DNA of 64,000 nucleotides from Jacaranda mimosifolia (GCA_018894105.1 CM032121.1:3163507-3227506), one strand, 5' to 3'. Shown: positions 48,334 to 60,655, counted from the stretch's first letter. Numbers and translations are program-made. Notes: generated by a model from the letters alone, not told the origin.

Positions 48334-51300
48334 TTTTGGATTCTATGTATGAACAAGAATAGTCCTCCAAGTTAAGTTTCTCTTATATAAATATAAATAA
48401 ATACTATTCGATCGGCAGAACCGGAAGATCAGCAATAGACAAGAACAAATCTTGGTTTTAGATTTAGCTTGAATTTTGAATTCTATGCATGCATAATTTC
48501 AGGTCTCTACATGATTTTGTGGTTGGTGGGGGGGGGGGGGGGGGAGGGAAGGATTTACACCCTTTTGAAGGTTTAAAAAGAATAAAAGATTTAAACCTTT
48601 GAAGGTTTCAAAAAGAATAGTTCATAGATATGCCAAGTGACCTATGGCTCAGCAGCATAAGGATTAATGTTGTGTGTGTGTATAAATAAAAAAAAAATAA
48701 TGCATAGATATTGCCATTAATTTTACAAAAATGAAAAAAAAATAATGAAAAAAAAATAAAATAATAATAATACTTGTATGCATAAAAACCCAAGTCTAAT
48801 GGAACAAATATATAGAAAAAAGAGAGTAGGGATGTGAAAAAAAATTAAGAATTTCCACTAAACCAGCCGAAAATCAGGAAAATGGAAGTGAATCGTACCG
48901 CCTTTGATTTTTCGTTATCGGTCCGATTTATTTTTGGAAATGGTTAACAAAAATCTGACCCAAAATGAAAAGGAAAAAAATAGTCTCGGTTTGATTGAAT
49001 ATGCTTCGTTTAATTCTTTTATTATTTAATTTATTATTTTATGGATTATGATAATTGAAAGATACATTTCTCTATTAAATTTTAAGTTTTGATATTTTTT
49101 CTATATTTAATTTTTGTTTCTAAAAATGATCTTAAGCGTTTGTGCGAATTTAGTTTACGAGATTGGTGTATCTTTTTAAAATATAAATAGATAAGTTATT
49201 TGTTTGTATTTGTTTTTAATTCATTTTTATTATTTATAATGAATAATCATATATAGTTTGCTATATTTGATTATATCTTTTATTGGTAGGATATTAAACT
49301 GACATATTGACATGTATAAGAATTGGGATTCGGGGGACTGAGGTGGAGTAGACGGCGCCCTTCAAAGTTCAAGCTATTTGGAAATTTTCAACTTAAATGA
49401 AATTGTGAAAATTTTTAATTCGTGAAATTAGATGTAATTGGAATAACCTAGATGTCATTTGAATGTAATTTAGTATCTGAAATTTGGAAATTTTGAATAT
49501 CATTTTATTTTGAGGTAATTTCAAATTACTCTAAATAATTTGAACCCTTAATTCATGTATATATATATATATACATATTCTATTATTATGTTTTAATAGT
49601 GATATTTATTTGAATTTTCCAAAATTATATACACTAATTTTAACAAAATTTTAGAAACTTTTATCTGGTCAATTTTAAATTTAACTAAAACTAAATCAAA
49701 TTTAAACTAGTTCCAATCAATCGAACCAAAACATGTTTTGCTTGGTTCTCAATTTTACATATTCAAAAACTAAAATTTTTAGTTAATTGACTGAATCATT
49801 TGGTCAAAATCGAATGAGCATCCCTAAAAAATGCATTTTGAATTCTCATTTCATTTCATACTCACCTTCTATTCCGATTTGATGAATCTATATCAAGTGC
49901 ATCTGCTCGCCAATCAATTCTTTTTATAAAAAAATATTTAATATACTTGACATGTATTTATAAAATGGAATAGAAAATAAAACAGAAATTGAATCAAAAC
50001 TAAAAAAAGAAATAAATTTTGGCCGACCTATGCAGCTGCTGTTGCAAACTGCTTCTGACAAGCCATGTACTAAGGGCTATGAGGCAAAATTATATTAGTA
50101 GTTTTTCATTTTCAAGAAATGTTGAATGAAGTAAAAAATTGATACTCTCTTATTAATACACCACATTATTTTTGTAATTGATACTTAACTATTCGACATT
50201 TTTTGAGAAAATATTAGTATTTTATTAATTAAATATAAAAAGATTATAATATTTTTTGTTAAAAAACCTAAACTAATTAATTATATATCTTATATTTTTA
50301 CTTAATTTAATTAATTAAGTAAATATATCGTGCATAGTACAATGTTTATACTAGTAATAATAATATAATAAAAATCAGATTACTAGTATAACTATCCAAG
50401 TGTACGCAAGGCTACAACTTTGCACGGTATGTCTCTTTTTCAAACCATAAGTGCACACTCTACGCTACTAATTTATAAACTCCATTCCTCCCAATTATGG
50501 GCAAACTTCCAAGCCTCCACGATTGTACTTTAATTTCTTTGATCACAAGTCTCCATGCCTGTCCTATACTCCACGCACAAGATAATTTCTCTGTTTTTTA
50601 AGTAATAAAATTTCTAAATTACCAACAAAAACAGCTAAGTATTATGGTATTGAAATAGCACTTCTTTCTTATCTTTGCCCTAAAAATATGTAGCTTTTTA
50701 AGGTTTCATTACATGGGTAGGGTTTTGCCTTTTTTTTTTGGAGATTTTTATGTGTGAGCTAAATTTAATTAGCTAACTACTTAGGACTATATTGGTGCTA
50801 TCAATACGATTTCTTTATGCCCGTTAGATAACTTTGCTAGAAATGCTAATTGATGATGTGTATGAATGTTGAAGTTTGGAATGAAATTGTCCATTATTCC
50901 ATATGAACATGAGTTGGTCTTCTTCCGTTTGGAATTCTTTTATTTATGACTTAAATTCAAATAACGAACTACTTAGAAATAGATTTGTTCTACCAAGATG
51001 ATTTCTTTATGCCCATTAGGGAAACTTAATCGAGATGCTAGTTGATGTGGATAAATATGATCAGAATAGAATAAATTTATCAATTTTTCCAAAGAATTTG
51101 GAATGTAAAGGGAATTTTATTTTCATAAGAGCTATTGTTTGCATGCTATTCTCACACACATGAAATATTTTTGAATTATCGTGTTCATTATACTAAAAAG
51201 TGGCATATATACATCTAATATATATATATTTAATTTACGTAATTATGAAGATAGTAGCCGCATAAAGCAAAAAATATATAGCACTGATTAGAGAAAAAAA

Positions 51301-51916
51301 TTCTTAAGTTATTAAAATATTGCGCATATCTTATGGCAAATGGTGATTTTTGAATATATAGTCGTTATTTTGGACATATAAGTTTTATTGAATATATGTG
51401 ATAAGTAAAAAGGGCAAATTTGATATATTTAAAATTGGTATCATTTTGTAACAGCATAGATAATTCGACAAAGGATGTGAAAAACTTCCAAACAAAAATC
51501 CTCTTCCGATGATCAAATTAGTTTAGTACCTTAGAAGAATAAAAAAATAAAGAATAAGAATCGTTAAAAGAAATATTAACTTACCAGAAATAAAAATTGA
51601 ATAGGATAATTATAATTAAATGCAAGATGAATTATAATAACATAAAATGGTCCGAAGATATCATACTATTATACTAGCATGTCGCATGCACGCAACTTAA
51701 ATCAACTAGTGGCCTTATTCTTTTATTCTTTTATCGTTATAATCTTTTTATTTTTAATTTAATTAACCTAAAATTTAGTCACTATTATAACCTTATTGTT
51801 AAAATAGAGTATATATATCACTAGCCCTCAGAAAATAATACGAGAAATTCGTAGAAGAGTGTGGAATCCAATATAATACTTTGTATATAAAATAATCACA
51901 TATTTATCAATAAGGC
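48334..51916. other. Upstream block of copy F and intergenic sequence
   Basis: 48340-50080 matches the upstream block of copy E. 50090-50390 is Helitron-derived (CGTGCATAGTAC, then ACTAG|T near 50334). 50400-51916 matches 32640-34030. It holds a truncated SINE (48633-48690) and a 17-base G run (48528-48544). No gene is seen. Confidence 0.5.
48633..48700 (+). mobile_element. SINE family 1, internally deleted
   Basis: TGCCAAGTGACCTATGGCTC is the family 1 head; it joins directly to GTGTGTGTGTATAAATAAAA, the family tail, with the box B part missing. Confidence 0.5.
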
Positions 51917-53530
51917 ATATATATATATATATATCCACAAACTATATGGTAATGTGTTGTAATTAATCCCTTTAAGATTAATGGGTCATAAAATAATTAT
52001 GAATGACTATGAATAAAGTTAATTGGGAAGTGCATATAAGCAAACCAAACTTGTTAAATTAGTTAATGTACATATGATATATGTGATCACTTGCTTGTTG
52101 CTTCGGGGGTTCAACCACATAATTAGTTTGTGACGACGAGCTTCCTTTGACAAATTTGACTTCTCAAATAAAACACTCAAAATATTTTATATACGCATAG
52201 CTTATTTCTGAATAAAAAAATAAAAAATAAATTAAAATAAAAATTTCGACGTAATTATTTCCACCCTGTATGAAGTAAAGTATATATGCACGCATATAAA
52301 TATATCTGTCGAATTGTTAAATTAATTGTTTCTTTCTTCCAATTGGAGGGCTTATGGGTAAGTTAGATATATTCTTAATATAACAAATAAAATTGATGAA
52401 AATAACTAAAAGTGGAAAATATAAAGAGAAAAAACTGTAAAAGAGGCTCACTAGCTAGTTATAAGAAATAATATTAGTTATTTAAATCCAACAAAATGTA
52501 TATATTTTAAATTCATGTATTTTCTTACTAACAAAAATTAAAAGGGAGGCATTTGACTTCTTCACGCAAATATATTCCTTGCTGATCCTTAGGGTTTCAT
52601 ATATCATGATCGTCCCACTTTAATTTTTTCTCCCTTGACACACATGCAAAAGTTCCTTTAAAGCAACTCACAAAAAAAGTGCATCCTAATTGTATCCCAA
52701 ACCCAAGTTTCTTGTACACGCTTTTAAATTTTATATTTCAATTGGTATTTATTTTCATATCTCCAAATAGAATGGAAGTTTTTTTTTTTTTTTTTAAATA
52801 TATTTGGAATTTGTTAGAATTCGAACTTCAAGCCTCATACATATAAGTGTAAGGATGATATCATTGGATTAATTGATTACCTGGCAAAATGCAATAAAAG
52901 ATGAAGTATCAAGATTAAAGAGGTCTTTTGATTTAATTATTGTGTGAACCGTATTTATTAGATGCATTCTGTAGTGTATAATTGATGCCTTTTCGATGAT
53001 ATTTGCTGAAAATTAGAGGAATTAAGCTCGGCTTGTGAGATTTTATTTTGAGTCAAATAAGAAATTAACTCCCTCTATTAGAGAAGAGGATAAGGTTGGG
53101 GTATGATCCATATTAAATTATTTATATATCGTGCATAACATAAGATAAAATGTCAATTAAAATAGATGATCTAAAATGTTTTGAATTGCCTTCATCAATC
53201 TCCATTTTTAATCCTTTATAACATGCAATATTTGTTGTTTAACTTTATTCATGTATTTCTTCGCTTCAGTGTCAGGTATATGTAATTAATCTATAATTAA
53301 ATATTTTAAAAAATATATATTTTATATCTGACACTTATTCATGATATAAAATAGGAGATACATCTCTTTATGTCCGAGACATTGGATCAAATACATAGGC
53401 AACTTCCATTTATACAACCTTAATTTGTGCCTACGTAATCATCTTGCATGCCCTCTTTAAATAAACCCCCAACCCCTCTCCTCATTTCTTGAATATTCTA
53501 CTATTTATTCCTTACATCCTCACAACAACC
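51917..53530 (+). promoter_or_regulatory. Upstream region and promoter of plastid-type gene 2
   Basis: The text matches 39167-40829. The site near 51917-51934 is the empty target of the left unit's Helitron. The TATA element of gene 1 (TTTATATAAACC) reads TTTAAATAAACC here (about 53456-53467), a single base change in the core. Confidence 0.6.
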
Positions 53531-54007
53531 ATGGAGGCAACCACCTTCTTACCATCATCCATTCCTAGGTTACCCCAAAGGCAATTTTCCAAGAACCTCT
53601 CCTCAAGAAACAACCTTATCAACACCAAAAAACTCACGATCAACGCAAAAGAAGCAGACGACAAAGGAAACTCCATCGATGACAACATGATAGTCCTCAA
53701 AATGCGGATCAAGAAACTGAAGGTGTCAGAATCCAGCAACAACAGTCAAGGGGAGGCAACACCACTCTCTTCGGATTGGAAGGAATGGGAGAAGAAACTC
53801 TTTACAAGATACCATGAGGGCGTTTGCGACTCCATGGAATTGTTGCAGTCGTACATGATGAATACGAGGCCGAGTGTGGCTCTGGGAATGTTGGCGTTGG
53901 TCGCGATGAGTGTTCCTCTGTCGACTTCTGTTGTCTTTGTTAATGCATTGAAGGTGGCTAGAGGATTACTAGCTGGTTGTCACGTGTGTATAGATATTGA
54001 TTTTTAG
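53531..54007 (+). CDS. Plastid-type single-helix protein, gene 2 (158 aa)
   Basis: The same protein as gene 1 at 40830, with one copy of the linker repeat. The frame is open from 53489, but the extra upstream ATG is not in gene 1 (its leader differs there), so I place the start at 53531 in the context ACCATGGAG. Residues 1-40 resemble a chloroplast transit peptide. SDWKEWEKK is at about 81-89, and one helix is at about 115-137, followed by the same GCHVCIDIDF end. Most differences from gene 1 are single changes in the N-terminal half; the C-terminal half is almost identical. This suggests constraint on that half. Family and role unknown. The full PILS gene lies 2.5 kb downstream on the same strand. 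Confidence 0.72.
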   Translation: MEATTFLPSSIPRLPQRQFSKNLSSRNNLINTKKLTINAKEADDKGNSIDDNMIVLKMRIKKLKVSESSNNSQGEATPLSSDWKEWEKKLFTRYHEGVCDSMELLQSYMMNTRPSVALGMLALVAMSVPLSTSVVFVNALKVARGLLAGCHVCIDIDF

Positions 54008-54944
54008 CCTTTTATCTTTCTTTTTTTTTTTTTGTGTTGTGTTGTGTGAGTGTGTGTGGCTGGGTGGGGAGAGAAGAATAATTGTGTGCTTGATATATGT
54101 GTATATATATGTATATATATTATATAATTTTTGAAACGTCTGTATATTTTATTTTACAGATACATCATACGTATATATGAGGAAATTAGTATATATATAT
54201 ATATATCTTTGTATAGTTTTGATTGAGGGACGGTAGAAAAAGTGGAAGTTTCTTGCTTTATTTACATCAAATTTTTGGTGCAAGATATTCTTTTGCACCA
54301 AAATTTTTTGATTGATTTTCAATACTGTGTGAGGTATAATTTGAGAAAAATGTCTTTTCTTGTCATAAAAGATTATTTTTCATAAAAAAGTTAAACAGCA
54401 ATACATATTTTTTGTCACAAAAAAGATCATAATTAGTACTACTACAAAAATTATTTTGCAATTGAAAATCATTACCATTAATGTCACATAAAAAAATAAA
54501 AAGAAAAAGAGAAACCCTCAATGAAAAATGTCCAGCTTTTTCATTTTCTTTTTTCACTTAAAACATGAGAAAAATGTCCATCGATCTTACCCTATTAATG
54601 TAAGAGGGATTGCCACCAAAATTCCAAATATTTATAGGATCTTTAGGTCCAAAGTTTTGAAGGATCATTACTAGTTACCCTAATATTGAGGGAAGTTCAG
54701 TATTATAATATGACATGAAACAAAATTCATTAGGATCATAGGATGTGGATCTTGATTTCTGAGTAAATTTGGGCTGGAATAAATTTCACATATGGGATTA
54801 GGTTAGGGGGCCCAAAAATGCGTTCCCGTCCATCTAATAATGGGCTTCTTCATCTTAAATAAATCACATTCATTATTCACATGAATACATAATTTTCTAC
54901 CTAAAAAGAGTTATATAAATATCATTAAGTTAGAGTGCCACATG

Positions 54945-55060
54945 TAGAGTGGCTTAGTAGCACAAGTCTCCCACATAATATGGGAGTTTAGGAATTCGAG
55001 TTCGAAAGTACTCCTAATGTATACGCATATGTATAAATAAAAAAATTAATAAAAAAAAGT
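54945..55060 (+). mobile_element. SINE family 1, right unit
   Basis: The counterpart of 42439-42560, with GGCTTAGTAGC in the box A region, GAATTCGAGTTCGAAAG in the box B region and a GTATAAATAAAA tail. Confidence 0.62.
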
Positions 55061-55175
55061 TAACAGTGTCATCTTTCATCGTTAAAATTGAATTAACTTA
55101 AAAAAAAAAAAAAGAATGATGTTGAAATTAAAAAGATCATTATGAATTTTACATTTAAAAATAAAAATAAAATAA

Positions 55176-55530
55176 GAGTGTTTGATTGAGCTTATAAATT
55201 TTTCAAAACATCTTATAAGATGTCAGAAAAAAATATTTGATAAGTTCTTTGAAAAAATGGTTTATAAGTTCTGTATATAAGATGTTACAATTTTATAATT
55301 TTTTTTTAAGTAAGATGTTTTTAATTTATTAATTTTTAATATCTTAACAAACTCCATTGATTTTAATTATTATTATCATTAATATTGTGTAAGCTTCATA
55401 ATCTTATTTTGTTTAAATATTTTAAAATTTTATTTATAAAATAAAATCTTAATATCTTAAAGTTTCAAAATTATTTTATAAAATATAAGAATTTATAAAA
55501 AATTTTAAATAAATTTAGACAAACACTCTC
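55176..55530. mobile_element. PIF/Tourist-like MITE, right unit copy
   Basis: The left end is GAGTGTTTGATTGAGC after TAA (55173-55175); the right end in reverse is GAGAGTGTTTGTC. It is shared with the left unit (42790-43160), so it predates the duplication. Confidence 0.62.
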
Positions 55531-56505
55531 TATAAGCCAACAAATTGCCCTTGTCGACAAATTATGAATATAAAAATAAAAACAACAATTGAAGTAGAGT
55601 ATGCAATTGAATTGATCGACCTTTAATGATATCTACAACTTTTTTCTAATTCAACCAAATTGTCATGAATAGAAATCCGACCAAAATACAATCAAGAGTC
55701 GATATGCACTTCTACAAGTGAAAGAAAAGAAAGCCATGAATTGTGATGCAAAAGAAATTTTGAGGTCCAATTTGAAAGTAAACAAAATATCCAAGGGTTA
55801 ATAATGAATTATATTGTTTGTTAAGCACCTTCAATTATTTGGACAGCGATGCGCTTTGCCAACCATTTTATTTTCGTACGGACTCCTAAACCAAATAATT
55901 AAAAAAAAAAGAATTATTAAACAAATAATGCTAGGAACGGTCTGATAGAATCCATGTTAGAGTATGACTCTTAACGAATTGTAGACCTCAGGATAAGTCT
56001 GCTTCCGTCTTCAATTTGAACTATCGTCGTTTTTCAATTCCCATTGTAAGTCGCCCCTCTGGACTCTCTGTGTGCGTGTGTGTGTGTGCGTTTTCTTTTC
56101 TTTTTTCTTCTTTTTTCTTCTTTTTAATGTGTTGGTAGGTAAAGATATGAAGGCTGTGGATTTGTATTCATTCTCTCTGCTTCAAGAAATTCCGCCGGAA
56201 ACATAAAAGAGTTTGTTTTTCTCGCGGAATTTTCTGTTTTAATGTATGCTCTATTACGGGTTTTTATTATAGTGCAGTAATTCGATTGGGGGTCTCTTCC
56301 GGATTTGCCTTGGAATAGCGTCGGCTAGAACTTGAAATTACCCGTTTTCTTTCCCGTTTAAGTATTCTGCCATTGCCCTTGATCTAAATTACAGGAATTC
56401 TGGAAACCCTTTTCATGAAGTTCCAATCTTGATTGGCGTTTGAAAATTTCCTGGGTTTGTAACGAAGCTTTGTGGGAGGATTCCTGGGATTTTTCCTGTT
56501 ACAAT

Positions 56506-57873
56506 ATGGATTCACTTTCTGTCCAAAAACAAGCCAACATGCGGTCTACAAAAGAAGAGCTTATTCTCTCTGTTCTTCCGTTGTTGAAACTCATATGTCT
56601 GGCTGTTATTGGATTAATTCTTGGCCACCCAAAAACCCAACTTATTCCAAGAGCCACCTTCAAGCTTCTTAGCAAGCTTGTTTTCGCGTTGTTCTTGCCA
56701 TGTCTGATCTTCATTCATCTCGGGGAAACTATAACTCTCAAGAATTTTGTCCGGTGGTGGTTCATACCTGTTAATGTTATTCTTAGTACTGCTATTGGCT
56801 GTGTGTTGGGGTTATTAGTAGCGAAAATATGCCGGCCTCCTCCGGAATACTTTAGGTTTACTGTTATTATGACGGCATTTGGAAACACCGGTAACCTTCC
56901 TCTTGCTATCGTTGGATCGGTGTGCCATAGTACCGATAATCCATTTGGTCCAGCATGTCAAAAGACTGGGACAGCTTATGTGTCTTTTGCCCAGTGGGTT
57001 GCCGTGCTTCTTGTTTATACTCTTGTGTACCATATGATGGAGCCTCCAATGGAGTATGATGAAGTTATGGAAGATGGTACTGAAATTCAGGAACAAGTGC
57101 CCGTAAATGATCTCAGTAGGCCACTTCTTGTGGAAGCAGAGTGGCCCGGAATGGAAGATAAGGAAACTGAGGATTGTAAAACACCATTAATTGCAAGAGT
57201 TTTTGCGAATGACTCAAGCCTATCACAAAATTCTTTTCCAGAACCTGATTCCTTGGAGGAAGGAGGCATGGGTACTGGTCCAAGGAGTCCAAAATCACTT
57301 AGATGTCTGGCAGAGCCTCGGATGGTGAGAAGAATAAGAACTGTTGCTGAGAAGACTCCCATCCGGAATATTCTTCAGCCGCCAACATTAGCTACACTAT
57401 TGGCTTTCTTTGTAGGTATGGTTCCTCCGATCAAGTCTGTTGTCTATGGCGATGATGCGACCCTTTCATTCGTCACGGATAGTTTAGAAATTTTGGCTGG
57501 AGCAATGGTGCCATCAGTAATGCTTGTTCTTGGAGGAATGCTTGCGGAGGGGCCTAATGAATCAAGACTTGGGACTCGGACTACTGTTGGCGTCATTGTT
57601 GCAAGACTTTTGGTGCTCCCCTTGATTGGCGTAGGCGTTGTTTGTTTGGCAGATAGATTAGGATTTCTGATTCATGGGGACCAAATGTACCGGTTTGTGC
57701 TTCTGTTGCAGTACACAACACCAAGTGCCATCTTGTTGGGCGCAGTTGCTAGCTTGAGGGGTTATGCAGTTAGTGAAGCTTCAGCCCTCCTCTTTTGGCA
57801 ACATATCCTTGCTGTCTTCTCGCTGGCAATATATGTCATAATTTACTTCAAGATGCTGCTGTCTTACGTTTGA
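56506..57873 (+). CDS. PIN-LIKES (PILS) auxin carrier, intronless, 455 aa
   Basis: The protein belongs to the membrane transport/auxin efflux carrier family (PILS branch). PILS proteins sit in the ER membrane and lower nuclear auxin signalling by moving auxin into the ER; this is family knowledge. It has an N-terminal block of hydrophobic segments (about residues 18-40, 53-72, 86-108, 117-140, 158-176), a long polar central loop (about 180-285), and a C-terminal block (about 292-310, 325-346, 358-382, 395-418, 425-450). The conserved core TAFGNTGNLPLAIV is at 123-136, and FAQWVAVLLVYTLVYHMMEPP at 161-181. It looks most like the PILS2 type. The frame is open from 56440, but I start at 56506: the third copy (63982) begins MDSL and has no upstream in-frame ATG. 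Length is normal for PILS. This is the only complete copy of three. Confidence 0.93.
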   Translation: MDSLSVQKQANMRSTKEELILSVLPLLKLICLAVIGLILGHPKTQLIPRATFKLLSKLVFALFLPCLIFIHLGETITLKNFVRWWFIPVNVILSTAIGCVLGLLVAKICRPPPEYFRFTVIMTAFGNTGNLPLAIVGSVCHSTDNPFGPACQKTGTAYVSFAQWVAVLLVYTLVYHMMEPPMEYDEVMEDGTEIQEQVPVNDLSRPLLVEAEWPGMEDKETEDCKTPLIARVFANDSSLSQNSFPEPDSLEEGGMGTGPRSPKSLRCLAEPRMVRRIRTVAEKTPIRNILQPPTLATLLAFFVGMVPPIKSVVYGDDATLSFVTDSLEILAGAMVPSVMLVLGGMLAEGPNESRLGTRTTVGVIVARLLVLPLIGVGVVCLADRLGFLIHGDQMYRFVLLLQYTTPSAILLGAVASLRGYAVSEASALLFWQHILAVFSLAIYVIIYFKMLLSYV

Positions 57874-57969
57874 GGTCTGTTTGTGAATTCTCTGATTCTT
57901 TCCACTGTCCAAACCGTATATAGAAGATTTGAGGTCTGTTTGTGAATTCTCTGATTCTTTCCACTGTCC
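57871..57969. repeat. 59-base-period tandem duplication at the PILS stop
   Basis: A 40-base string that starts with the stop codon TGA (57871-57910) recurs at 57930-57969. It sits in the 3' UTR and does not change the protein. Confidence 0.92.
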
Positions 57970-58939
57970 GTATACTGAACGATGTCATACTTTGTTTGAC
58001 TAAAAGAGTCGATAGCTAGGCCAGTCTAAGATATGGAACCTCCATTCATATCAATGCTTCCTACGCTAGCAAAGCATAATTTTTGAGTACCTTCTCTTTC
58101 ACTTGCTTTTAAATTCATTGTGCCTGGCTGCTCATTAAGCAATATCATCTTTTTATCATCGTTTCTTTATATCATAAAAATTTACCTTTGCATAAATACT
58201 CTGACTTTACGACGATAGTGGAAATGGATTGTGGAAGTTGCTATATGCTATAACACCGATGAACATAACATGTAGATCAAGATGTGCTAAACTTTTCCCT
58301 TCTCCAATTTGGTCTTGTGGTTTCCATTGATGAAATTGATAAGCAGGTTGTGCCATAAAGAATCCATTCAAGAAACTATTTGGTGAAACATTGTTTTTAT
58401 TTTCCTCTTAAGCCATTGAACAAGTGAAATGCATTAAGCTTAGCATGCCTTACTAAGTTTATTTGATTGATTATTTCATTTTTGAATGATAATTCAAGTC
58501 ATGACAAGTGCTTTCTGAATCGTCTCAGACTTGCACCTCTTTGCTTGATTAAGCATAATGAGTTGTTGTGAAAAGTAGAAGATTTTCTATTCTTTGCATT
58601 AGCTATTGGTGCTTGATTTCTTGTTCCCAAATGGTTTTTGACATTGTTATTGGAGGTAAAGATCTTCTGCAATGAGAAATTTTGAGTGGAAGGGGTTGCT
58701 GCATTCTTAATTGCTTTCTGCCTTCCTTAGCGGTGAGGGAAATGTAAGTTTTAGCCTCAAAAGAAATATTATTCAACCCAAAAAAGGAAGGTGATGTTAG
58801 AGAGATTGATGCTAAAAGTCGAATGATTTACTGCATTGTTTTGTCCAAACGCTTATGCTGATATCCTATGATTTATATTATGGTACAAACTACATCTTGT
58901 ATGATCATAGGATGTGACCCTTCTTTCAGTCAATTTTGA
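57970..58939. other. PILS 3' flank
   Basis: Less AT-rich than the surroundings but without a kept open frame. No transposon ends are apparent. It probably contains the rest of the 3' UTR. Confidence 0.4.
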
Positions 58940-60655
58940 TCGGGCTTATTTATAATTTTGAATTTATGTAGGTGAATGCAATGGAGAGAACCGAAAATAA
59001 AAAAATGAATAATGAAATTTTTTTATACGTTAATGTTTGGGGTTTATTTTACTATTTTGTTATTCTCATAATTTGATTATCACTTGATGATCTATAAGAG
59101 AGATAGTTGGAGTCGAACTTATGGGCAATTTATCCGACTTGGTGGGTCAAATAGCCGAGTTAGTACATTCGAGCTTATGGTCAGGTCGTCATCTATGAGA
59201 TTGGATGGCCAAGCTAGCACCTCTCATCAATTTTGGATTCAAAATAAACGCGCTGCACTTACAATTTTTATCTCCTGTACTCCTTTTTATTTTTGTTATT
59301 ATCAACTGCAGATCACCCTCAATTAGGGCGCTCCTCCCTTGAAAAGCGCAATTATTTTTATGATCAAACTACTTTTCGAGCATCACTCCTACTCTTGAAA
59401 AACGACTATTTTATGATCAAATAAGGATCAAATTACTTTCAAAAATAGTTCAATGATGTTGACTTACAACTTTTTGAGAGTAGAGGTGTCAAAATTCGGT
59501 TTGGAAATAGCAAGTTTCACGTGATAGATAGTCTTTTAGGTTGAATTTATTAGATCAAGTATGATTAATTGGGTAGATAGAGACAGAGTTGGTAGGTTGA
59601 ATTTTTCAGATCAAATAGGACAATCAGGTAGATAGTAAAATCAATCGGGCCCAATGAGTAGTCTTTGTAGCATTTTCACATTTTTCGTGTATTTTGATTA
59701 ATAATGTAGCTAATATCCAAGATTTACTAGGAAAAAAAATTATCAGCCAAATTGTTATTTTAATTGAACAGATTTCTCTTTTTCCTGCTTAGTCATGCAT
59801 AGCTTGGGTACTTTACTACTATGGTCGGGCCTATTTATAATTTTGAATTTATTTGGGTGAATGCAATGGAAAGATCCAAAAATAAAACAATGAATAATAA
59901 TAAAAATTTATATGTTAATGTTTTGGGGTTTATTTTATTATTTTCTCATTCTCATAACTTGATTATCATTTGATGATCTGTAAGAAAGATAGCGGGAGTC
60001 GAACTTATTATGGTCAAGTCGTCCTCTTGTCTGCAAGGTAGGATGGCCAAGCTAGCACCTCTTCTCAACTATGGATCTGAAATAATTGCACTGCGCTACA
60101 CTTGTAATTTTTATCTCTTATACTCCTTTTTTGAGTTTTTGTTGTTATCAATTGTAGATCACCCTCAATTAGGGCATTCTTATCCTGAAAAGTGCAATAA
60201 TTTTTATGATCAAATTATTTTTTTAGCATCGTTTTTACTATGTAAAAAATGATTATTTTTATGATCAAATAAGGATCAGATTACTTTTCTAGAAATAGTT
60301 CAACGATGCCGACTTAAAACTCTTTGAGAGTAGAGGTGGCAAAATTTGCCTTGGAAATAGCAAGTTTCACGTGATAGATACTCTTCTAGGTTGAATTTCT
60401 TGTTAATTGGGTAGATAGAGACAGAGTTGGTAGGTTGAATTTTCAGATCAAATAGGACAAATTGGGTGGATAGTAAAATCAATCTGGCCCAATGAGTAGT
60501 CCTTGTAAGATTTTCACATTTTTCATGTGGTTTTGATTAATAATGTTGCTAATATCCAAGATTTACTAGAAAAAAGAAGAAGCTAAATTGTTATTTTAAT
60601 TGAAGAGATTTCTCTTTTTCCTTCAATTAGACATGCATGGCTTGGGTAGTTGACT
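58940..60655. repeat. Tandem pair of ~885-bp units
   Basis: 58940-59824 and 59825 to about 60655 match along their length, starting TCGGGC(T/C)(T/A)ATTTATAATTTTG and including CACCCTCAATTAGGGC and TTTCACGTGATAGATA. They have diverged by many point changes and small gaps. Open frames in them (59084-59326, 60010-60252) do not correspond, so I find no gene. The origin is unclear; it could be an old transposon remnant. Confidence 0.75.

Larger units (their letters stand above)
54008..56505. other. 3' flank of gene 2 and 5' region of PILS
   Basis: It matches the left unit from 41343 to 44500, apart from the insertions private to each. It includes a TG/TA microsatellite (54030-54120), a SINE (54945-55060) and a MITE (55176-55530). 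The PILS leader probably lies within about 56040-56505; the exact start site is not visible. Confidence 0.5.

Noticed and set aside
53489..53530. Upstream in-frame ATG giving a 172-residue form of plastid-type gene 2
   Set aside because: The leader of gene 1 lacks it; MEATTF in a strong start context is common to all four copies.
56440..56505. In-frame 22-codon extension of PILS (MKISWVCNEALW...)
   Set aside because: The third copy has no ATG there and the following MDSL start is shared by all copies; the extension is most likely leader sequence.
59084..60252. Two 80-residue plus-strand frames in the 885-bp tandem repeat
   Set aside because: They lie in non-corresponding frames of the two repeat units, so there is no sign of coding constraint.
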